Source of the DNA: Parcubacteria group bacterium Athens0714_26
GTDB taxonomy: Bacteria; Patescibacteriota; Minisyncoccia; UBA6257; 02-FULL-45-10c
Length of the DNA: 8,646 bases
Direction of reading: 5' to 3'
NCBI GenBank assembly: GCA_007376745.1
Contig: VMGU01000017.1
Span: forward strand, 13,682 to 22,327
In this document: positions 1-6,105 of the stretch, one piece after another
Numbering within the stretch: position 1 is the stretch's first letter
How the letters are laid out: each line of letters begins with the position of its first letter
Made by a program: the position numbers and the translations under genes
Notes under the pieces: generated by a model
The model's input: only the letters and a program-made list of their open reading frames with translations
Told to the model about the DNA's origin: nothing
Database searches by the model: none

Positions 1-40
1 AAAATTTTATTCAATTATATATTCAAAAGAGCCTAATGCC

Positions 41-61
41 TTAAGTCACGAAATGACTAAA
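41..61. repeat. Small perfect inverted repeat (hairpin)
   Basis: AGTCA (44-48) and TGACT (54-58) form a perfect 5-bp stem with a CGAAA loop; two more A-T pairs lie beyond an A-A mismatch. For minus-strand transcripts the T run precedes the stem rather than follows it, so by itself it is not an intrinsic terminator. Together with the AU hairpin just upstream it is the only structure in the last 103 nt, which contain no gene. Confidence 0.35.
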
Positions 62-87
62 AAACCAAATTATATTTCGTAATTCAA
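59..87 (-). terminator. Possible weak AU-rich terminator after paralogue B
   Basis: On the minus strand, 17 nt past the stop codon, AATTA (84-80) and TAATT (72-68) can pair around a 7-nt loop. Three G-U wobble pairs could extend the stem, and a run of six T (64-59) follows. The stem has no G-C pairs, so it would be weak. It is listed because it sits exactly where an operon end would be expected. Confidence 0.22.
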
Positions 88-103
88 GATATTAATTAAA
101 ACT

Positions 104-1501
104 TTAAAAAAGATAAGAAAACACCCTATCTGAAGTTTTACCGTCTAATTTACAAACAAGTTCCTTGCGTAGTACTTCTCTTTTTTCTTTATCCAATTCG
201 GGATTTTTAAGATAATCGTTTAAAAAATTAAAAAGCTCTTCAAAACTGGCGGCTCTTTTTAATGCCCCGCTCTTTAACACATCCTTAAAATGCTCCCTTA
301 ATTCAAAACGTTTTACTGACCGTGAAAACGGCCGCTTATTGTAACCGTCGAAAGAAATTGTCAAAAGAGGCTTATCAAAAACCGCGGCCTCAAGCACGGC
401 AGTGCTATAAACCGCTATCACCGCATCCGCATGCCGCATAACATTCAAAAAATGAGCGGTTCTTTCCAAATTACCCCAAAATTTACCCGTCTGGAAAGAA
501 ACTCGTGGGTGTTCTTTAAAACTATTAAATTTATCTTCGTCAAATGCCCTGTCCTTGCCTCTGCCACCCGGGTAAGGGCGTATTACCAAACGCACATCCT
601 GGTTAAACTTATTATCATCAGCCCATTTTATAAGCGTCTCAATAATATCCGGCTCATCTGGACAATACATACTGCCGGCTATATAAAGAATATATTTTGA
701 ATTCAACGGGAAATTAAGGTCTTTTAAAACTTCGTTTCGTTCCTTAAAGTAATCATTTCTTACTATAAAATCAAAATAGGGATAACCTACGACAAAAACC
801 TTACTTGAATTATAAGCTTGATAACGTGTCGCGAAACCTTTTATCTGCTCACTTTGCGCCAAAAGGGTATCAACCTGAAAAGGCAAAAAGTATTTATCAA
901 AATGATCCCAGCCGGTAACCATCCCCACCGTTTCTATCCCGCGCTTTTTCGCTTCGGCCAAAAACTCCATATCAAACCTGTTAAATAAATTTGGCGCGAA
1001 AATTTTAATTGGCTGGTATTTTTCAAAAATAGAAAAAAATGGGTTGTTAATGAAAATTTTATGGTAAAGGTAAGGAACGACTCTAACTTTAATGAATTTT
1101 AATCTCCCAAAAGTATTGGCTATTAAAATTTTTAACGGTGATAAAATTCTCCTTCCTGCTCCAGGCGCGTCTTCCGGTCTCATACCCATCGTTGCGAGAG
1201 TTTTTGTCGTTCCGGTAAAAACCAAATAGGAGTAAAAAAAGTAGAATATTCTTTGTATTGTATTTATAAAATCCGATATCTTAACGGATTCTAAAAACCA
1301 CTGCTTGCCTAATTCGTCTTTTAATTTTTCAGTTAAACTCAATTCGTAATTTTTGGCTTTATCAGCCGGCATAACAAAAACAACTCTCCAATCCCTATTT
1401 TCCTTTAAAAACTTCTTCATCTTATCAAAAACTCCGTCGGGAAAGAAAAAGAAATTTTTAAAAACATCGCTGGATGACAAACTAAAAAACAGCGTTTTCA
1501 T
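104..1501 (-). CDS. Putative GT-B-fold surface-polysaccharide transferase, paralogue B
   Basis: 465 residues, not a family I can name, but clearly homologous to the protein at 4736-6100 over its full length. Shared blocks: an N-terminal beta strand (LFFSLS, 4-9) and a helix ending in a WRVVFVMP strand (38-45); KYQPIKIFAP (161-170) before the inter-domain region; KVFVVGYPYFDFIV (234-247); YILYIAGSMY (270-279); RLVIRPYPGG (304-313); ADAVIAVYSTAVLEAAVFDKP (358-378), with the S-T...EA donor-site-like motif; FDGYNKRPF (384-392); and the C-terminal helices SFEELFNFLNDYLKNPELDKEKR (419-441). Residues 80-98 are aromatic and hydrophobic and may touch the membrane. There is no signal peptide. The ending resembles the CDP-glycerol glycerophosphotransferase C-terminus only at the level of fold. 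The ATG follows the phosphatase gene by 11 nt with no SD motif. Given that neighbour, a CMP-linked 3-deoxy-sugar donor is possible but unproven. The stop is TAA. Confidence 0.7.
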   Translation of the reverse strand: MKTLFFSLSSSDVFKNFFFFPDGVFDKMKKFLKENRDWRVVFVMPADKAKNYELSLTEKLKDELGKQWFLESVKISDFINTIQRIFYFFYSYLVFTGTTKTLATMGMRPEDAPGAGRRILSPLKILIANTFGRLKFIKVRVVPYLYHKIFINNPFFSIFEKYQPIKIFAPNLFNRFDMEFLAEAKKRGIETVGMVTGWDHFDKYFLPFQVDTLLAQSEQIKGFATRYQAYNSSKVFVVGYPYFDFIVRNDYFKERNEVLKDLNFPLNSKYILYIAGSMYCPDEPDIIETLIKWADDNKFNQDVRLVIRPYPGGRGKDRAFDEDKFNSFKEHPRVSFQTGKFWGNLERTAHFLNVMRHADAVIAVYSTAVLEAAVFDKPLLTISFDGYNKRPFSRSVKRFELREHFKDVLKSGALKRAASFEELFNFLNDYLKNPELDKEKREVLRKELVCKLDGKTSDRVFSYLF

Positions 1502-1512
1502 AAAATTTATGT

Positions 1513-2028
1513 TTATTTTAAAAAAGAAATATTCTTAGCTTTTAGAATTACCTCACAGACTTCCCTTACCGCATGATGGCCGCCATTATTAATCGTTATA
1601 TAATCGGCATTTTTTTTCACAGCAGGATGACCGTCGGCAACCGTTACAGCAACCCCAGCATACTTTAAAACCATCGAGTCGTTAATATCATCGCCCATAA
1701 AAGCAATTTCTTCAAAAACAATCTTTTTATTGACGGCTACCTTTTTTAAAACATCCAACTTGCCTTTCCCGTCACCGACATTCTGATAATAAGATATATC
1801 CAGTTTCTCGCATCGTTGCGCCACAACAGAATTTTTTTCTTTTGAAATAACGCAGACTTTTATGCCGGCTTCTTTTAACATTCCAATTCCAAAACCGTCC
1901 TTGCGACTGCAACAAACCGATTCCTTGCCATCCTCATCCACATAAACAAAACCATCGGTCATAACACCATCAAAATCCAATGCCAACAATTTAATTTTTC
2001 TGAATTTTAAAGTTAAATCTTTATTCAT
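1513..2028 (-). CDS. HAD phosphatase of the KdsC/YrbI type (3-deoxy-ulosonate 8-P or nonulosonate 9-P phosphatase)
   Basis: 171 residues from the ATG at 2026-2028, typical of KdsC (about 170-190). A TTG at 2050-2052 would overlap the previous gene, whereas the ATG leaves 5 nt. A C0-type HAD with no cap domain, which normally works as a tetramer. Motif I is LDFDGVMTDG (17-26), with Asp18 as nucleophile and Asp20 as acid/base. Motif II is VISKEKN (60-66), with Ser62 in place of the usual TGR. Motif III is Lys90 in GKGKLDVL. Motif IV is MGDDINDSMVL (111-121), followed by GVAVTVADGHPAVKKNADYIT (125-145). The C-terminal substrate loop GGRGAVRE of KdsC appears as GGHHAVRE (149-156). The enzyme removes phosphate from a 3-deoxy-ulosonate phosphate before CMP activation. 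The substrate could be Kdo-8-P, KDN-9-P or a sialic-acid-like 9-P. The SxEKN version of motif II is one I associate with nonulosonate (NeuA-linked) relatives, which is a weak hint. It is cotranscribed with its neighbours. Confidence 0.85.
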   Translation of the reverse strand: MNKDLTLKFRKIKLLALDFDGVMTDGFVYVDEDGKESVCCSRKDGFGIGMLKEAGIKVCVISKEKNSVVAQRCEKLDISYYQNVGDGKGKLDVLKKVAVNKKIVFEEIAFMGDDINDSMVLKYAGVAVTVADGHPAVKKNADYITINNGGHHAVREVCEVILKAKNISFLK

Positions 2029-2033
2029 AATCG

Positions 2034-2801
2034 CTAAACTTTTTTCCAACAACCCAAATAAACATCTTGCGTTTTCTTTTTTATAGGGTCTATAAGAACC
2101 TCGTCTAACTCACATTGTCTATTATAAATACGGCTAAAAAATCTCTCTTCTTCCATAATAAGACCCAAATCACCACACATTTTACTAATCAAATCATGGG
2201 TATAAATACGATGCGTGTTAAAAACAATAATCGGCCGCGGCGCCCTAGCCATCTCGGTAGTGAATATTAAATGACCGCCGGGCTTTAACACTCTTACCAT
2301 TTCTTTTAACGCTTTAATATCTGCCCCGAAATCAATTTCGTCTCCGTATCTGCCCAAACCAAAATGTTCCAAAGAACACAAAGAAACGATAGTATCAAAA
2401 AACGCGTCCGGTAATGCCAATTTTTTAGCGTCACAAGTAACTATAGTTTCATTATTTGAAATTGGTTTTCTGTCTCTAACATCTACAGTCGTCACCTTAT
2501 AATTAGCCAACAACCCCAAAATAAAATGCCGATACGAGCCTATATCAAGAATATTTTGGGGGCTTATTCTGCCTAAATGCCTAGCGGCAAAAGCGCATTC
2601 ATAATCAATGTAATTATCCGGATGATCTCCCGACTCATACAGCACCTCCGACGCGATATCAAATCCAGCCGGCGGATTATTTTTTAATGACGCAAAATCG
2701 CCACGATACTTCGCCCTAAAACCTTTTGGGAAATTGGATTGTCTCCTACTTCTATATAATTGCCAACCAGAATATGAAAGAATTTTATTAATTGGATGCA
2801 T
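2034..2801 (-). CDS. SAM-dependent methyltransferase, DUF268-like
   Basis: 255 residues from the ATG at 2799-2801 (MHPINKILSYSGWQLYR). A GTG 39 nt upstream (2838-2840), preceded directly by AGGA, would add 13 residues, but the ATG seems the more natural start. Motif I is unusual: ILDIGSYRHFILG (84-96) instead of a GxGxG loop, with DIG kept. The ribose-binding acid is in TTVDVRDRKP (104-113), followed by TCDAKKLALPDAFFD (122-136), CSLEHFGLGRYGDEID (142-157), VLKPGGHLIFTTE (171-183) and FNTHRIYTHDLI (194-205). The HFGLGRYGD plus LKPGG plus FNxHRIY set matches my memory of DUF268-type proteins found in polysaccharide clusters. Methylation is inferred from the fold; no substrate is known. The stop is TAG, the only non-TAA stop in the window, 5 nt before the phosphatase gene. 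Confidence 0.78.
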   Translation of the reverse strand: MHPINKILSYSGWQLYRSRRQSNFPKGFRAKYRGDFASLKNNPPAGFDIASEVLYESGDHPDNYIDYECAFAARHLGRISPQNILDIGSYRHFILGLLANYKVTTVDVRDRKPISNNETIVTCDAKKLALPDAFFDTIVSLCSLEHFGLGRYGDEIDFGADIKALKEMVRVLKPGGHLIFTTEMARAPRPIIVFNTHRIYTHDLISKMCGDLGLIMEEERFFSRIYNRQCELDEVLIDPIKKKTQDVYLGCWKKV

Positions 2802-2849
2802 AATAAAAATATTAATTAATTTTAGATATATTACGCGCACATCCTAATA

Positions 2850-2899
2850 ACTATACTAAAATATAAAACTAATAAAAAATGATTTAAGTTTTATGACAA
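2850..2899 (-). promoter_or_regulatory. Weak internal promoter candidates before the DUF268-like gene
   Basis: The 2802-2904 gap is the only one longer than 11 nt inside the run from 7968 to 104. On the minus strand it has TTGTCA (2899-2894), a 5/6 match to a -35 box with only a poor -10 (TTTATT) 17 nt on. Further along is TATAGT (2855-2850), a 5/6 match to a -10 box without a good -35. Neither is convincing in DNA this AT-rich. No terminator hairpin with a T tract is seen in the gap. Confidence 0.25.
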
Positions 2900-2904
2900 C
2901 GCTG

Positions 2905-3789
2905 TTATTTTTTAAATTTCTTTATTAAAGAATAAAACCACAGCTTTCTAAAAAAACTCTTCAATAATCTAACTGATTTCTTTGAATTAATTCCTGCGGG
3001 ATAAAACCTTTTTGAGCGCGGCAAAACCTGTATTTTTTCCGGATCAATCTTTTTATTATGCCAAATCAGCCTATCACAACCCCTTAAAACAAGCGTCCCG
3101 TCAAAAAGCTGGAATAATTTGGTTTCATATTTATGATTTTGCCAAAGCACCGCCGGAGAATTATCCGCTATCCCAAAACGCTTAAAAAACTCTTTTTTTA
3201 CGAATATCGCGTTAGCTTCGGTAACCGCTACTAATTCGTATTCTTTAACTTTGCCAAGCTCAACAATAGAAAGTAAGGATGACCCCTGCTGTATTTTCAT
3301 ATCGCGCGGCTGCGCAAAAGCAATATCCAAAGGTATGGAAGGATTAAATTCTATAATCACTACTTTAGGCGAAAACAATTTAAGAGAATCCCAAACATGA
3401 TAATCATTACCGTCAATATCAATGGATAATAAATCAAAAGTTTTAGGAATCACTATACAAGACAAAACATTATCCAAAGAGCTCTCTCCTTCAAAATTTA
3501 TAAATTCATTAAGACAAGTTACGTTTTTATTATTTTCATAAAATGCTTTCAATTTTTCAAAATAAAACGGGTCCGCCTCAATAAGCGCGGCTGACCAGCC
3601 TTTATTATTTATAAGATTCCACGTATTGCTGTGATGCCTCCCGTTAAGAGCTCCAAATTCAACGCACCATTTATTATCCACCCCGATTACTTCAAATATT
3701 TTTTCAATAATACCGTCTTCTCCAAATTGAGAAGTGATATTGCGTTGATAGTCTAAAAGCCAAGTATTTTTTCTTTCGGGTAAGGGCAT
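2905..3789 (-). CDS. FkbM-like SAM-dependent methyltransferase
   Basis: 294 residues. The N-terminal half is a Rossmann methyltransferase of FkbM-like type: SQFGEDGIIEKIFE (20-33), motif I WCVEFGALNG (41-50), GWSAALIEADP (64-73) with the acidic residue for the SAM ribose, and the core FDLLSIDIDGNDYHVWDSL (118-136). A strand VVIIEFNPSIP (143-153) follows. FkbM relatives methylate hydroxyl groups on sugars or polyketides; the substrate here is unknown but probably a glycan, given the neighbours. The last 130 or so residues lack motifs I know and end in a basic, aromatic tail (SFFRKLWFYSLIKKFKK) that could associate with the membrane. The ATG at 3787-3789 is supported by AAGGTG 12 nt upstream, which overlaps the end of the preceding gene (coding KKV-stop). 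The spacing is long for an SD. The gene is cotranscribed with the zinc-ribbon methyltransferase (9-nt gap). Downstream there is a gap of about 100 nt. Confidence 0.8.
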   Translation of the reverse strand: MPLPERKNTWLLDYQRNITSQFGEDGIIEKIFEVIGVDNKWCVEFGALNGRHHSNTWNLINNKGWSAALIEADPFYFEKLKAFYENNKNVTCLNEFINFEGESSLDNVLSCIVIPKTFDLLSIDIDGNDYHVWDSLKLFSPKVVIIEFNPSIPLDIAFAQPRDMKIQQGSSLLSIVELGKVKEYELVAVTEANAIFVKKEFFKRFGIADNSPAVLWQNHKYETKLFQLFDGTLVLRGCDRLIWHNKKIDPEKIQVLPRSKRFYPAGINSKKSVRLLKSFFRKLWFYSLIKKFKK

Positions 3790-3798
3790 AAATAAAAA

Positions 3799-4731
3799 TT
3801 ACACCTTTTTAGCCAAAACATACAAGCCAAGACCGCGTCGTCCGCTCGCGTAAAGAAAAAATAAAAATAAAACAGCCGGTATCCCAAAAAATAAATAGTC
3901 TTTAAAACGGGCTAATTTTCTTAACCATTTAAGATTGTCTTTTTTTAAGACAACTTCCGCGCCATTTTCCTTCGCCATCTTATTAATCAAATTAAAACTT
4001 AAAAATCCCCGAAACCAAAAATGGAATTTTGTTATTAAATACGGCAACGAAACGGGAATAATTTTTATTCTTATGATTTCAAAACCTCGTTCGGTTATAA
4101 AATTTTTAATCGCTTTTTCGTCCCATCTCGTCAGATGCCGTGGCGGCTTGTCATGAGGCTTTAAAATATCTAAAGCTCTGCGATACGGAACGCTTAACGC
4201 CAAATATCCTTCGTCTTTTAATAATAATTTTGTTTTTTCAATAAAATCCGAGGGATTATCCAAATGCTCCAATACTTCAAACATTGTTACCACATCAAAA
4301 TAATCGTTGCCGAATTTTTTAATCGCCTCATCAATATCTAACGCATAAACATTCTTTAAACCCAAAACCTCTCGAGCGGCATTAATCGCGTCAGTATCAA
4401 AATCAATTCCATAACAGTCATATCCTTTATTTACCGCAGCCGTCAAAAAATTACCCGTACCCATTCCAACGTCAAGCAATTTTCCGCCTTGTGCCGGCAA
4501 ATCCTTTAAAAATTCATTATGATTACGCTCCGGCTTTCTTAAAGGATTTTGATTGCGAAAAGAATACCGCTCATCTTTTTCATACCAATCAGAAGAAGGA
4601 CTTATCATCGGAAACCAAAATTGACCAAAACATTTAGGGCATTCCCATAAAGAATACTCTTTAAACTTTTCCTTCAAGACAAAACCTGTCTTTGTCTTGC
4701 ATAGACCGCATTGTTGAGGAGATTCTGTCAT
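3799..4731 (-). CDS. Zinc-ribbon class I SAM-dependent methyltransferase with C-terminal membrane helix
   Basis: 310 residues from the ATG at 4729-4731. A longer reading from a TTG at 4810-4812 is possible but would overlap the upstream gene by 77 nt. The ATG leaves a 4-nt gap and puts the first zinc-ribbon cysteine at residue 8, as is usual. Domains in order: a zinc ribbon with CxxC pairs (Cys8/Cys11 and Cys31/Cys34); a Rossmann SAM-binding core with motif I LLDVGMGTGNF (85-95), the acidic strand CYGIDFD, and the post-motif FDVVTMFEVLEHLDNP; then a hydrophobic segment near the C-terminus (YLFFGIPAVLFLFFLYASG) followed by basic residues, probably one membrane anchor. The Methyltransf_23-like core with a ribbon is common in polysaccharide and methoxylated-sugar clusters; sugar-O or sugar-C methylation is inferred. 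The anchor suggests work at the cytoplasmic face of the membrane, perhaps on a lipid-linked glycan. The stop is TAA, 9 nt before the FkbM-like gene. Confidence 0.85.
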   Translation of the reverse strand: MTESPQQCGLCKTKTGFVLKEKFKEYSLWECPKCFGQFWFPMISPSSDWYEKDERYSFRNQNPLRKPERNHNEFLKDLPAQGGKLLDVGMGTGNFLTAAVNKGYDCYGIDFDTDAINAAREVLGLKNVYALDIDEAIKKFGNDYFDVVTMFEVLEHLDNPSDFIEKTKLLLKDEGYLALSVPYRRALDILKPHDKPPRHLTRWDEKAIKNFITERGFEIIRIKIIPVSLPYLITKFHFWFRGFLSFNLINKMAKENGAEVVLKKDNLKWLRKLARFKDYLFFGIPAVLFLFFLYASGRRGLGLYVLAKKV

Positions 4732-4735
4732 ATTT

Positions 4736-6100
4736 TTATGAAACAAAATCAATGACCATTTTAGCGATTCTTTCGCCCGCTCGCCCGTCAGTTTTAAAAT
4801 ATTCCTGTTCAATCATCTTTTTTCTTTTTTCCCTGTCAAGTGATTTATCCAAAAGATATTTTTTTATTAAAATTATTAATTCCTCAAAATTTTCCGCGAG
4901 TGGAATCGCGCCGGTATCAATAATCCTTTTAAAACAATCTAGATCATATTGAAATCTGGTAGATTCCTCATAGCTTTCATACTTAACAAGTCCATCAAAT
5001 CCAATCCAAATTGCCGGCGTACCCACCAAGCACGCCTCTATACAAAAAGTTGAAACTATACTTATAACCACATCGCTATGATATAAAAGATTCGCGATAT
5101 GCTCACGTCCCGAAGCGATCTCTGCGCATTCATAGACTATTTCATTCAAAAATTGCGGGTAAAATTGCGGATCGTGACGCGGGTCAAATCTTACAAAGAG
5201 CTGCGCCGGCTGATTAAAATAATTGTCCTTAATACCTTTTAAAATAATCTTTATGATATCCGCGTTATGCGGATACATAACCGGTATTTTAGCTCCAAAA
5301 GTAATAAGTTTTTTTTGTGGGTCGGCGCCAATTTCTTTAAAGAAAATTTCCCGCGGGGTCGGTTTAAATTCTTTAAAATAATAATCATAACGAAGCGGCC
5401 CCGTAACAGTTAACTTTGATGGTTTTATTTGTTGAAATTCCTCCAGCTCTTTTTTGCCAGGAACGCCAAAAACCGCCCACTTTGTCGCTTCAAACGGAGG
5501 ACTAAAATACCTAAACTGCGGCGCGTCAATATTATTATCTATAACAACCGATGCCACGCTGTATTTCTGGGCAGAAAGCAAAAATGGAACATCGCGCCCC
5601 TCGGCTCCGCCGCTGGCAACAATCAAAACCAAAGGTTGATATTTTCTAAAAAGCCAATTAGCGCAGCGATCTAAAATAAAAAAACTTAATAATCTATCCC
5701 AAAATCTCTGTGACTCGCGAAATTTTTTAGGAATTAACAAAAAAATAATCCCGCGCAATACAGTCTTGAAAGATTTAAAAAATGAAAAAGTTTTGACAAA
5801 ACGCCGGGTTATAAAACCATGAATACGAATACCGAATTTAATTTTTGGATGATTAATTTTAAGCGCTTGTCCCCGCCAATACGCCAGCATTAAATATAAT
5901 CTCGTCATTTTGTCGTATAATGACTCAAAAATTACATTGTCTCCCCCAAACTCTTCAATAAACTCTTTTTGATTCCAAAAAGGCGATACAATCACAATCT
6001 TAAAATTTTTTTCTTTAAGAATACGAAAAAGGTCGGTGCGAAGAATAAAATTAATTCTGGTTTTTGTAGCTACGACAAAAAATATGGTTCTATCACTCAT
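4736..6100 (-). CDS. Putative GT-B-fold surface-polysaccharide transferase, paralogue A
   Basis: 454 residues; I do not recognise a named family. The layout is that of a two-domain GT-B enzyme distantly like CDP-glycerol glycerophosphotransferases and UDP-GlcNAc 2-epimerase-fold proteins. The N-terminal half begins with a beta strand (IFFVVA, 5-10) and includes a basic, hydrophobic stretch (about 98-150) that could contact the membrane. There is no signal peptide or clear membrane helix. The C-terminal half shows LTVTGPLRYDYYF (230-242), a strand before the donor domain, then LITFGAKIP (265-273), and the motif SDVVISIVSTFCIEACLVGTP (342-362), where S-T...EA resembles the donor-site glutamate region of many GT-B enzymes. 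It aligns over its whole length with the protein at 104-1501. The gene starts 5 nt after the amidotransferase stop, so the two are probably cotranscribed. No Shine-Dalgarno site is visible before the ATG. Likely role by context: transfer of a sugar or polyol-phosphate onto a surface glycan. Acceptor and donor are unknown. Confidence 0.7.
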   Translation of the reverse strand: MSDRTIFFVVATKTRINFILRTDLFRILKEKNFKIVIVSPFWNQKEFIEEFGGDNVIFESLYDKMTRLYLMLAYWRGQALKINHPKIKFGIRIHGFITRRFVKTFSFFKSFKTVLRGIIFLLIPKKFRESQRFWDRLLSFFILDRCANWLFRKYQPLVLIVASGGAEGRDVPFLLSAQKYSVASVVIDNNIDAPQFRYFSPPFEATKWAVFGVPGKKELEEFQQIKPSKLTVTGPLRYDYYFKEFKPTPREIFFKEIGADPQKKLITFGAKIPVMYPHNADIIKIILKGIKDNYFNQPAQLFVRFDPRHDPQFYPQFLNEIVYECAEIASGREHIANLLYHSDVVISIVSTFCIEACLVGTPAIWIGFDGLVKYESYEESTRFQYDLDCFKRIIDTGAIPLAENFEELIILIKKYLLDKSLDREKRKKMIEQEYFKTDGRAGERIAKMVIDFVS

Positions 6101-6105
6101 GGTAT

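Noticed and set aside
431..700. Plus-strand open frames such as 431-700, 3935-4156, 4692-4952, 5429-5674 and 7513-7713
   Set aside because: All lie antisense within well-supported minus-strand genes, have no recognisable motifs and are expected shadows.
2029..2052. Upstream TTG start for the KdsC-like phosphatase
   Set aside because: It overlaps the preceding gene, uses a rare TTG and gives no better SD. The ATG at 2028 gives a normal family length.
2802..2840. GTG start at 2838-2840 adding 13 residues to the DUF268-like protein
   Set aside because: The added stretch is hydrophobic and not family-like, and AGGA directly touches the GTG, too close for an SD. The ATG at 2801 begins the part that looks conserved. 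It remains possible.
4732..4812. Upstream TTG start for the zinc-ribbon methyltransferase
   Set aside because: It would overlap the preceding gene by 77 nt and use a rare TTG. The ATG at 4731 leaves a 4-nt gap and the normal short lead to the first zinc-ribbon cysteine.
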